A stretch of DNA of 64,000 bases, taken from positions 158,816,053-158,880,052 of the forward strand of contig NC_134700.1 in assembly GCF_043290135.1 (NCBI RefSeq). Reading direction: 5' to 3'. The position numbers and the translations under genes were made by a program. Numbering within the stretch: position 1 is the stretch's first letter; the number at the start of each line of letters is the position of its first letter. This document shows positions 10,042-22,000 of the stretch, piece after piece. Below the pieces are notes generated by a model. The model was not told where the DNA came from. It was given only the letters and a program-made list of their open reading frames with translations, and made no database searches. This DNA is from Rhipicephalus microplus. Its lineage: Eukaryota > Arthropoda > Arachnida > Ixodida > Ixodidae.

Positions 10042-13000
10042 GTAAACATCTGCAGCTGGGCTATTGCGTTTGCGCGGAAGGCTCCGAAAAACCCCGTTCC
10101 GTTGACGGCGCATATCCGCCGAAGTAATGTGGCCAACGTAGAAAAGCCATCGCAATGACGTTTTAGCGCCTGTCGCTTGGGCTATACGTGCGAAGCTGCT
10201 TATGTCTGTTTACCGCATCTTATGATTTTCTGTGGGCTGTCAATTAGTTCGGCTGTCTTGCGCAGTCGTGTTAAAAAAAAAAAAGCAGCGTTTCTTGCAC
10301 CATCAAGGTGCTACCTAGGCGAAATTTTCCGGCTGGTTTCGTGCTGGAAGCTTCTGGTTTGTACAGGTTTCTAATAACACCATTAGGTAGCCTTCTTGTT
10401 TCTCACTGTTGTTCCAGTAGGGTGCTTAATGATTGTCTGTTGGCTCCAGCAGGCAGCCTGCTGACTGTACTAGTTCGAGCGTGGTGCTTACTAGGTTTTC
10501 GTACTGGCTCAATAAGTATACTGGTTTTTTTCCTGAGCACTGCTGGAACCAGTTCAAGGTAGCTGACAACTAGCAGTTTACATGCCAGGTTCAGCATTCA
10601 TAAAAATGGGATGTGAAATCGTCGTCACGCCAGCACGATGTTGAACTCTTTCACTGCTTCAAATATGGGCAAAACTGGCACTTCTCTTGAAATTCCAGCT
10701 TCAACTTATACGGATGTGCAGCTACGTAATCGCAGCGAGGGCTGTTTCTGCTCACTGTTTATTACTCACGACCCTTGGCGACGCAGGTTCAAGGACTGGT
10801 GGAGGACCACCTGAAGCAGATGATCCTGAAGCACTTCGACCCGAAGAAGGCCGACTCCATCTTCAACGATGAGGGTGAGACGCCCGCTTGGCTGACGGAG
10901 ATGATTGAGCACCCCACGTGGCGCTCACTTATCTACAAGCTGGCTGAGGAGTACCCTGACTGCCTCATGCTTAACTTCACCATCAAGCTGATCTCGGATG
11001 CGGGATTTCAGGTAGGGGAATGGGAGGGACTGCCCTCAGAGCACTAAGTTCATATTCATATCGCCATCCTATCGCCTTGTTTCAACTGGTTTCCATCATG
11101 TTGGCCACTCAATTTACAAGAATGTGCAACCCTGTAGGGGTAGTAGCTCGATAAAAGCACTACCTAGTAATTCAGCTGATCTTAGGGCAATAAGATGATC
11201 CACATTGTCAGGATACTCTGTCAGATGTAATTTGAAAGTGTGAGCACTTTGAGTTGAAGTGCAAAACTCTGAATGAACCAGTTGAATGTCTTCCGAGTGC
11301 TTAATGCAAACCATACAGCTGGCTGAATGCAATTTATACAGCTGGAGGGCTCCAGACTACTCAAATGTGGCGAGTTGAATATGATATCAGAAAGTAAGGA
11401 AAAAATTGTGAATTTGTGTGTGTATGTGTCTAAAACCATAGATATGTACACAACCACTTATAGTAAGAATCCCGTCAGCTGAGCTCTTTTCAAAAGCCTT
11501 TAAAAGCATTCATTGCCGTCTAATATGCTTCTTCTTAAAAGCCTTCATTGCCATCTCATACGCTTCTTATGTTGACGTATTGGCTAACATTGGTGTTCCA
11601 ACGGTTGAAGGTTACTCAACTTAAACTTCCTGCTCCATCTATAGCTCTCAGTTTTTGTTGTGTGCTAATATATCCGATGTAACAACTTTATACCGAAGGA
11701 AAAAGATCTGCTGGCATCTCTAGTGCACATGTTTAAATGGGTGACACTTTTGCAGATTTCTTGACAACACTTAGCAGTGCCATCTCACTCTTGTGGCTAA
11801 TTTCAGACAAAAGTGCGGGGTTTAGAAATGCTTTCAACAATCTATGTATGAGTCGTCGCCAAAAATATCCCATTTATTAGACTAAGGAATGTGCCGTTTG
11901 AGCATTTATAGTCGAGAGCGAATGAACTTAAAATGTTGTTTTCGTGGCAGTGTTGGGAAAACAACTGGTCGAGTGACATTGCACATGCATATACAGTTTC
12001 ATCCTGCACCGTTAAAATACTACATTTATTTTATTTTATTTCATTTATTTTATTTAGAAAATACTGCAGGCTAAGAATAGCCCAGGCAGGAGGGGGAGGG
12101 GTGGTACAGTATGAGAATATGACCAAAAAAAGCAACAATACAGGAGGCACAAACAGGTAAATATACAACACATTATGTACAAGATCCAAGTTACTTCAAA
12201 AAAAATTTCAATACACCTTAACACGTTTCCAGATTCAAAAATGTGATGTGGTAGTTCGTTCCATTCTGTTAATGTGCGAGGAATGAAAGAGTATTTGAAA
12301 TTGTTAGTTCGAGCAAAGATAGGAGTGAAGTTTTGTGAATGATATCGTCTAGTTGGACGCGAAGACAACGAAGAAAGAATATTTGATAGCTCTAGTACAC
12401 TTTTTCTGCTAGATAGATAGAAAAGAAGTTTTAGTCTTGCAGTTTTCCTGCGACATTCTAGAGTTTGAATTTTGTTATCATGCATTAGTTCAGTTGGGGA
12501 ATCAGATCGGCGAAATCGGTTGAAAATAAAGCAGACGGCTTACCTTTGGATTTTCTCTAGATTGTTAATATCTGTTTTAGTATGCGGATCCCACACCTCA
12601 CATGCATATTCCAAACCAGACCTGATTATTTTATTATAAGCTAGAAGTTTAGTACTGGGGGGAGAACTACTGAGTCTATGCCTTAGCATGCCTAATTTCC
12701 TACGTGCAGATGAACAAATCTTTTCAATGTGAGAAGACCAAGTTAGTTTGTTAGTGATTGTTACACCAAGATATTTGTAACTTTCTGTTAGTAAAATTGG
12801 GGTCTCTTTTATACTGTACGGGTAAATAAACGGCTGTTTCCTGTTAGTGATGCGCATGCATGAACATAGTTTTTTTCAGGGTTTACATTCATTCCCCAGC
12901 GGTCACACCATGCAGATATGGCTTCGACAGATTGGTGCAGCGCAATCTGATCATTTGAAGAGTTGATTGAATGGAATAATATACAATCATCGGCAAATAG

Positions 13001-16000
13001 GCGGATTTCTACACCTTGTTTAGCACATGTTGTAATATAAATAATATAAGTAAGAAAAAGCAAAGGCCCAAGGACACTTCTCTAGGGAACACCGGAGTTA
13101 ACAGGGAGAGGGTTAGAATAAACACTGTTTATGTCAACAAACTGTGTATGTGAACTTAAATATGATTCAACCCATTTAACAATTGTAGAGGGAAAACCTA
13201 CCAGATTAAGCTTGTAATATAGTTTGGAGTGCGGTATTGAATCAAATGCCTTGCTGAAGTCAAGAAAAATTACATCGATTTGGCCTGATTTATCTAGTAC
13301 TGAGGAGAATGAATGGACAAGAAATTAATTGGGTAGTTGTAGAAAGACCTTTACGGAAGTCGTGCTGGAATGGCGATAGAACATTTCACGCGTCTAAAAA
13401 ATTTACCATGTAATTTGAAATGTTGTGCTCCAGCAGTTTACAACAAGTGCTTGTAAGGGATATCGGCCTATAATTAGTTATGAGGAGATTATTTTCTTTT
13501 TTGAAAATTGGTATTACTCGAGCGATGCGCCAATCTGCGGGTACAATGCCTTGTGATAAGGATAAGGGAAATATTATAACAAGAAAGCGGGAAAGTGATT
13601 CAGCATGACGACGTAAAAATACATTAGGTATGTTATCTGGACCACAAGAAGATTTTGTTTTAATGTTTAGAAGCATATGAAAGATACCGTCGAACGTTAT
13701 GAAGTCGGGGTCGATTTCTGCGCAGTTTCCACTGGCATTATCGAACACGCGTGGGTTAGAAAAAACAGAGTGAAAGTACCGGTTGAATTTTGTTGCCATT
13801 TTTGCCTCATCTCGAATAATTTGGTGGCCGAGCAAAATGCAGTTGGAATTATTTTGTTTATTAGACTTTATGTAGCGCCAAAACTTGGCGGGATCGCTTT
13901 TAAGGAATCGAGGTAATTTCACTGAATAGAACGCGTGCTTGCTAGACTGTATTTTTTCTGAAAGGGTTCTTTTCAGAAAAATACAAGATTTTTCAGAATA
14001 CAGTGATGCCAATATAATTGACAGCATTAGGACTGACAGCAGCCTGTCATGAGAACTGACGGTTATTCTTTTGTCATAAGATGCTGAGTGATGCGCTTGC
14101 CACAAGCCGTCATTTGTTTCCATCAGCCTTTCCAGCGTTGCTGTGTACTGATACTTCCCGCCATGTGCCACGCTGTTCTAGAAGCGTTATTTCTCCTCTC
14201 GCAGAGAAAATGCTGTTTGACAATTTGTTACTAGTGGTGACACGTGCACTGTTGTGGCCGTGGTTGCGCCGTGCAGAAGGTAACAATCTGCGGAGGTGTA
14301 GCTTTGTCGCTTTGTACACTGCTGCTGTGGGAACATTGGTTCAGATGCTTACTCCGTGAAAAAAGATTGCTGCTCGTGCATCTTGGTGCCACCTCTTGGA
14401 CGTTTGCTGAATTTTTTTTTCTCCAACTCTCGCTGTCTGTGCTCTTGCAAGCTTCCTTTGCAGTGATGAGAGTGTTTATTCTGCTGCCATGCTTTTCCCA
14501 GAACAGCAACTTCCGGCTGTTGCATCTCTTGTTCGGTGCTTTATCTAGTCTCATTTTCTCTTTCTTTCGGAGCGTCTCTGTATGATCGACTTGAGATGGC
14601 TGCTCGCACAGTGCCTTCAACTGCCGAATAGAGCAGCAGTGGCTCCTTTGTATCTAGGTGCAAGAAAACCTCGGGCTTGGAAGCTGGCAGTTCTTTGTCT
14701 TAGCAAAAGGCAGGTTTGACTGCCCCGTTTTATAGCGAAAGCTGTTATGATATCAAAACTCGGGTGATGCGCGTCACCATAGCTGTCCGCCGCCTCCGCT
14801 GGTCCGTAACCACTATCGCGAAATAAGAAAAAAAAGCCTAGTACCAAGGACACAGTGGGGCTCGTACCTGGGTCCGCTGCGTGCCAGCGCAGTATTCTAC
14901 CACTGAGCCATGCTGGTGCTTGGGACTTGTTCGCAAGCTTGCCTTAGGCAGGCTTAGAGTGTCGGAAAAGGAATCGCGTTAATACGAGTCATAAAGTGCT
15001 TTATAACAGGAAAAAACAGTGAGGCGTTACACAATGCAAATAGCGAACGAGTGGGTCGTCCAATGCTCCAACCCATTACAACAGCTTGCTTTTGATCACC
15101 TATTAACTGTGGCGCATACCCACTTCAGGCATAATTCGTCTTCGTCGTTAGCCACTCCATGAACAAATGGCTCATAATTCCTTACAAGTGTTTAGCGGAT
15201 ACAATGCTTCTCAGAAAAATGACGAAAGAAAGCATAGCGAACCCAGAAATTATTATTGTTAATGCCGTAGTGAGTACCCAGCAAGTGTGCTTGCAGCAGT
15301 TACCCAATGAGTGTTTAGAAAAAGCTCTGAAAGACTGCTCTTCTAGCTTTTGCTGTGACTGCGCTGCGCCTTCCGTGCAGGCCTCGCGTTTTTTTTTTCT
15401 GACCCTGACACAGCTGCATCATCGCAGAAGTGTAGCGCGTGCCGAGAGGATAGTGCCTTCTACATTTTTTATAGTTTTTTTATAATTTGCTGCATCTCAC
15501 ACTTGTCGGATAGGGACGTCGGGAACATAACTGCCATTCCATTTGCCATAATAACTGTCATTCTTTCCATTTTGCATAACCAACAATAAATCTTTGTGCT
15601 ACTTTTTATGATATACAAGGGAAAAACCCAAAACTAGGGTTGCGTAACTTCCGAAACAACCTGATACAAAGTGTCTTGTGAAGCTGTATAAGGTTGGCCC
15701 ACTGAGTGTTCCTTTTAAGTACTGTTCTACCTGTTGGCTAAATGCTAGTGTAAAAGAGATACAAACTTTCTGATGCGTGCAAACTGCGGCAGCACTGGAA
15801 GCTGGGCTCCATGTTGATCAGCTTTTGATATGACACCATGTAGTAATTACATACATCTACACGCTGCACATTTGTTTACTGTTGTTCGAATCTTTGCCGA
15901 GTGCTCTTGCAATCCTTATGCAGGCAGAAATCACGTCCATCTCGACAGCCTCGCAGCAGCTGGAGGTGTTCTCGCGCGTGCTCCGAGCTGCTACGGACAA

Positions 16001-19000
16001 CTTCCTCGAAGGCGGCGAGGAGCGCATGAGCCAGAACCTGTCCGAGCTGACCCGCATGGTCTGCCACGGGGAGCACACCTACCTCTACAGTCAGTCCGTG
16101 CTGCACACACTTGCACAGGTAGGCACAGCTACTGTGGCACGAGTGCTAAGAGGCAGCAGGGTTTTGTACACCCTCTGGTGAAAGCTAGAACAAGCTTCGA
16201 AAATGTATTAAGTACTTCCAGGGACACTAAAGAAAGAATCAATTTTTTGTGTTTTAGCCCTTTCAGACGCCAACTATTAAGAACTGTCTGTAAATGTGTC
16301 AAATCACTACAATGTTACTTCAAGACACTCAATATTCTATTGCAACGAGAATAATGAGGTAATTGTTGAATCTGTGTGTTAATGTAACTTGTTCTAATTA
16401 AGTTGCAAATAAATATCTCTTTATCCTGAAGTAATTGATGCTCACTTTTGGCATAAACAGAATCTCATCTCAGGCTAGGAATGTAGTGCAAAGTCATTTT
16501 TGGTTATGTCAATTGTGATCAAGGAAAATTTCTGCTTTTCGCATTGCTTGCAGGAATCAGCACGACTCATTGAACGTGGTAGTGCCTTCAGAAAAGTGAT
16601 CATATGTATCAGTACACTGCAAAATCAAGTTTAAAGAAGGCAAATTTATTATGCAGGAGGTTCAATTTGTATAATGTATGATGTATTTTGCTCTTTCTTA
16701 GCCTCTACTTGATGCAAATAACGAGAACGAGTGGTGTACTGTCGAACCCGGGTATATCGGACTCGCCAAAAAACGTTTATTAGTTCAATATATGGCATAA
16801 TTCGGTATAGGCCCGGTATAGGTTTTGACACAAAGGCACATAACAAACTAGAAGAAAAGTACTTTATTAATATGGTGGCTTACTTGCGTGCCCTACTGTG
16901 GAACAAAATAGTCCCGGATTTTTTTCTGTGTCAACGACTTCGCTGCCTGCGACAGCACGCACGCCTCCACGTTGTCCAATGAGTCGAAGCAGCTGAGGCC
17001 GCAACCTTCCACATTCAAGCAATAGCGCCGGACCAATGCAAGTGCACTAATCACTTCGGAGGATGTAGGCAATGGGCCGTAGTCGACTTCCATATTGCTG
17101 TCGCTTTGGCTCGTGGTCAGCACGACGTCTGCAATGTAATCCTCATCCTGTAATTGGCCCGTGATGGGGACATCATCGTCTGCACTGACGAACTCGTCAA
17201 ATGTCGATCCGTCAATAGCACCCGGGAACTGTGCCAGCTCGTTCCAAACTTCGGCGGAAACACCTGCGGTGTCTTCAGTGCTGTCAGAATTTGGTGTGTC
17301 ATCACCAGGCATGCGAAATCCGGCATGCCTAAAGCAGTTCTGGATCGTCTCCTTCTTGACATCTGCCCACGATCTACTCAACATAGAAATAGCTCCGAGC
17401 AAGTCGATCTTAAGCTCCCTGCCGACACGACGGTTCTGCAGCAGCCTCTCCACCAGGCGCTTCCGATAGCCGGCTTTCATTGCGCGTATAACGCCTTGAT
17501 GCGGTGGTTGCAGTACAGACGCAGTGTTCGGGGGCCAAAAACGCAGCTCGATGTTGCTGAAGGTCGTACTGCGGTGGTGCGATGAACAATTGTCCACGAG
17601 CAGGCACACCTTGCGATTTTCGCCTACCAAATCGTCATTCCACGACAATAGCCATCTGCTGAAAAGCTCCCCGGTCATCCACGCCTTTCAGTTTACTCGG
17701 TAGGTAACTGGAAGCAACAGCGCATTTCGGAAACACCGCGGTGCCGTGCTTTTCCCGATAACCAGAGGTCGAAGCTTTGTCGATCCGTCTAAATTAGCTG
17801 CCAACAGCACGGACACACGAGCTTTGTTTGCCTTGCCGCCGCTTGTCTTGTCGCCACGGCATACAAGTATCTTGTTTGGCAACATTTGCCAAAATAGAGC
17901 GGTTTCATCCGCATTGAAGATATCTTGGGCTCTGTATCTTGCTGTGATATCTCGCCAGTTTTCCTTTAGCCATTTTTCTGCGCTGTCCAAGTCCGCCGCT
18001 CTGCTTTCACCTGTAACAGCTTTGCCAACGGTCGTGCCGTTCTTTGAACCGCTGAAGCCAGCCTGAACCGCCTTGGAAATCATTCCTGCCAAGCAGAAAA
18101 GCAAGGTCCTAGGCTTTCTGCTCGATCATAGGGCCGGACACCGGGATGTTTCGCGACTGAACGTCCACAAACCACTTGTAAACGGCCGCTTTAGCATCTT
18201 CGTACACAGCAGCGCGCACACGTCGGGCGCCACGGGCACCTGGCCTTTTGTCCGACTTGGCCCTGATGTCTGCCTTGTTCTTCAGGATAGTACTCAAGGT
18301 GCTCCTTAGAATTTTGTACGCGGCGGCGACGTCGGACTTCTTTTCACGGCGCTCAACCCGATTGATGATTTCGAGACTCGCGGCGCACGGCAAATTTTGC
18401 CTCTTTGCACAAGCCATGATGACAGCGTGCCAATACAGTTCACAGAGCACCAACAGGCCACGCTGAATCGGCAGCAGCAGGCACACAAGCATAAAGAAAG
18501 AAAAAATGGTGCTCACTTCTACCGCCTCCGCGCCTTGGAGAAAGCACGACGGCCTCTGATTGCCTGTAAGCGTTGCGAGTGGGCCAGGATCATTTCTTGG
18601 AGGGGTGTGTTCGCCCGCGCACAAACGGGTCTAACCAACTTTTTCTAGGGTGGCGCCGGCAGCTTTCCCTGCCACCGCGAAGGAAAGCCAACTTGCTGGG
18701 GCACTTTTGAGGCACATGGAGTTTGATATATCAGTTGTCGTTGCTATTTTCGTTTGATAAAACAGTAACTTTTGGTATGTATTCTCAATGTAAACTTACC
18801 GTGTTTAGGAATTGTTTGATATACGGGATAATTTGATATAAACGGGTTCGATATAGTCGGGTTCGACTGTATACGATTTTGTACAATAACGTCTCAAACG
18901 GTTAATAACGTACGATTTCACAATCCTGAAAACACCACTCTTGCCACGATAAGACGCTTGGTGGGCAAGAAAACACGCAAAAAAAAGAACGTGAGTCAAG

Positions 19001-22000
19001 ACGCCACCTTGAGATTCCCACACCAAACGCCATGACGTCATAGATTTTGAAGATGTCTACTGGGTGCTAAGCAGCTTTTAATCGGTGAAAATGAAGCGCA
19101 TTGTCATCTGTGGGTGCTGTGGACCTACCATACGAAGTTTCTGAAAATTTCGTCGAGCCCATGTCACAGAAGTATGAAATATATACACTTCTAAATTTTT
19201 AAAGTCGCGCGCGGACATTTTGGCGTGAAATTAAAAGCTTCCACCTTGATTTCCTCTGCTCATAACAAACTTACTATAGTGAAACTTGTGACATTAGTGT
19301 CCTCAGAGTACGTTTCGTCAATCTAATCCAGTTTCTTTTTAGTGTTCCTTTAAGGTGTGGGTGTCAGAAACAACAGGAGAAATGACACTGGACACTGACA
19401 AACCTAACTTTTTTGTGTGTGTTTGTGTGTGTGTGAATAGGCTTCACATGCAATAAGGCGCCCATAAATGCATCAGCCATCTTTGTCTGGTGCTTTGTGT
19501 TAAGATGTTCACTTTTCCCGACTATTTAGAATTGGAGAATTGTCAGTTTCTTTTGTACATTCTTTCCACATTTCTTGAAGATGAAAATGCTGTGGCCTTG
19601 ATGCACATAGCTTGTGCCTTGTTATCTGTGAAACCCGTTGAAAAAACCCTTCATGTTGAGTAAGCGCCCTCTCCTGTCACTTCATGTGTGCATTCTATCA
19701 TTGATATCCTTAGAGATGAATGTATACGAATAAGCCTATTGATTGGGCTTGTGCGAATATTAGAGTGCTTTGAAAATTCGGACAAATATTATAGAATTCG
19801 GGTCTGCCTCGATTCAAATTTAAATCGCTCAACACTTGACTGTATTCGAAATGAACGAATAAGTGTATGTTAGTCTGCATGTAAACCCTTGTAAATGTGG
19901 TTTCACTGCTGTAAAAGGGTGCTTAGCCATGAAAGCACCTTTTTGGGGAAAATCTGCATTGCCGCAAAGCTCCACTTGGAAAGTTAAATCAACATATTGC
20001 CCTCACATCGATTCATCTTTTTTGATTTTCAAGTATAAGAGCTTGTTATAAGTGCAGTAAATTTTAAAACACAACATATTTTATCGGTTATCACTTACAT
20101 TCTATATAGGCAAATCTTGCTACTATTCAAAATTGTTTCCACTTTCCTTGAACCAAAAAGAATGGCATTTGCACAGACCTTGTTTCAAGATTGACTAATA
20201 AGTATTGTTCAGATTAGTTGGGTCACGAGAAATATGCTTATTTTTTTATAATATGGGATATATGCCATTCATATTCGATTAAAAAGTTATTCAACCAAAA
20301 TCACTATTCGCTTCAAATTCACTTCAAACCTAAAATTCACTATTCCCACAGAAGTGTGGGATTGGTCTATTTGGTAATCCATTATTAAACTGCTCGGGGG
20401 GGGGGGGGGGGGGCAAAAATTTAGGCATCACACACAAAAAAGAGTTGGACCAGTGCAGACTTTCAACAGATTTATTATTGCTTAGATGCACATATATATA
20501 TAGGTTACAGCAAACAAAAAAAATATAAGATAACATGCTTATACAACACAAGTTGAATAAAACTAAAATGCTGCTTAATCTAGCTTAATCTAAGTGGTCT
20601 TGCAAAATCAGTGAACAAGCAAGAAAAATTGGCACTGAATTACCGTAATTACGCGAATCTAACGCGCACCTTTTTTCCGGTTAAGCGAGTTCATAAATCG
20701 CATGCGCGTTAGAATCGAGTACGAACAAAAAAATTACGGTCAATCTATTGCCATCGGCAAATCCAAAATGGCCGCCCCCTATGTGCGTCGGCATGGCGCG
20801 TCGGCCATTTCTGCCTATGTGTTTCCCATATGCGGCACTTCGTACGTGTGCTGAGGAGTTCGTCATCTAGTAGTGCATTAGCATCGACGGTGTGGAAGGG
20901 CCGACTCCAAAAACTTGAGTGCACCACGATGCCGCTTTTAAAAGAAAAGTCATTGCGTGTGCAGAAACGGACGGAAATCGGGCCGCATCGCGGTTGTTCG
21001 GAGTTCCCGAAACGTGCGTGCGGGACCGGCGGAAACAAAAGCAGAAGATTGTCGACAGCAAAGCTTCACGCAAAGGCTTCAGTGGACCACAGCAGGGTCG
21101 GTTTCCGCAAATTAAAGAGCTGCTCGGCGAGTATGTGCTTGAGCAGCGAGCGGCCCGTGACGACAGAACTGCTCCAAGTGCGGGCTATGCAATTAGTCTT
21201 AGAAAAAGGTCTAATGCGGAGCCAGTTTAAAGCGAGCAGGTGCTGGCTAACTAACTTTATGAAGAGGAAAGGCTTTTCCCTCCGAAGGGGAACATGCATA
21301 TGCGAAAAGTTTTGTGGAGGAGTACGATGAAAAGCTACACAGTTTTCAGAGGTTCGTCCTAAACTTGCGGCGCAACAACGGCTACCTGCTAGGGCAAATC
21401 GGGAATGCCGATCAGACGCCTCTTTACTTCGACATGCCTGGCACCACAACCGTCGAGAAGAAGGGGGCGAAGCAAGTTCGCGTGCTGACATCGGTCCACG
21501 GTAAAACTACAGTGACGGCAATGCTCTGTTACACGTCAGATGGGCACAAGCTTCGCCCGTACCTCATACTTAAATAGAAGATGCTCCCGAAAGGAGTCGT
21601 TTTTTCGAGTGGTGTGATCGTGCGGGCCAGCGAGAAAATTGGGTGCGCGTTGCAATCGGTGTCTTACGTTTTTTTTTTTTTTTTCGCGGTGGAAATCGGG
21701 TGCGCGTTACAATCGAGGGCGCGGTAGAATCGAGTAAATACGGTAGTTTTTTTTTTTTTTTGTAAATACACATAGGATTCACATGCCCTTTTATGTTATT
21801 AACTCTGAACGGGACACATAGTAGAAGCGTGTTACCTGTTGGCTTCAGAGTTACGTAAAGCTGTTGTTAATTGATGATCCTTTTTAAATGCGGAGCATTT
21901 TATATTCGCACCTACTTACAAATCTGGCGTAAGCGGTGTCGTGTAAAGCCCCGCTGCGCATGCTTGCGTTACGTGCCGCATGCTCGCGTTTCGTGCCAAC

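Larger units (their letters stand above)
12024..14000 (-). mobile_element. CR1/jockey-group non-LTR retrotransposon, degenerate
   Basis: The - strand carries LINE reverse transcriptase remnants in order: KFWRYIKS and [31 protein letters not shown] (block around 13480), [12 protein letters not shown] (FADD box at about 12990), the post-RT segments [18 protein letters not shown] and [10 protein letters not shown], then [14 protein letters not shown] and [13 protein letters not shown] at the C-terminus. The 3' end has an A/T-rich tail of ATTTT-type units at 12024-12060. The ORF is broken by stops and frameshifts (at about 13380, 13065, 12860 and 12500), and the 5' half is absent. Clade is judged from motif style; CR1 is the better fit. 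Confidence 0.8.
16257..18902. repeat. MITE X, copy 1, interrupted by Tigger
   Basis: Without the Tigger this copy is 515 bp (16257-16738 plus 18870-18902). It matches, in inverted orientation, the uninterrupted 516-bp copy at 51630-52145 over its whole length. Termini CCCTTTCAGA and (reverse strand) CCGTTTGAGA form short inverted repeats. No coding capacity. Confidence 0.75.
16220..19353. repeat. MITE A (TIR GGACACTAAA), split by a nested MITE and Tigger
   Basis: The left end AGGGACACTAAAGAAAGAAT (16220) is matched at the right end, whose last bases CTTTTTAGTGTTCCTTTAA read TTAAAGGAACACTAAAAAG on the other strand. Family A sequence is 16220-16256 on the left and 18903-19353 on the right. The middle is MITE X, which itself carries the Tigger transposon. 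Confidence 0.6.

Noticed and set aside
14850..14915. Possible tRNA gene on the - strand
   Set aside because: A and B boxes are present but the B box is degenerate and the sequence continues into a SINE body, so it is a SINE head, not a tRNA.
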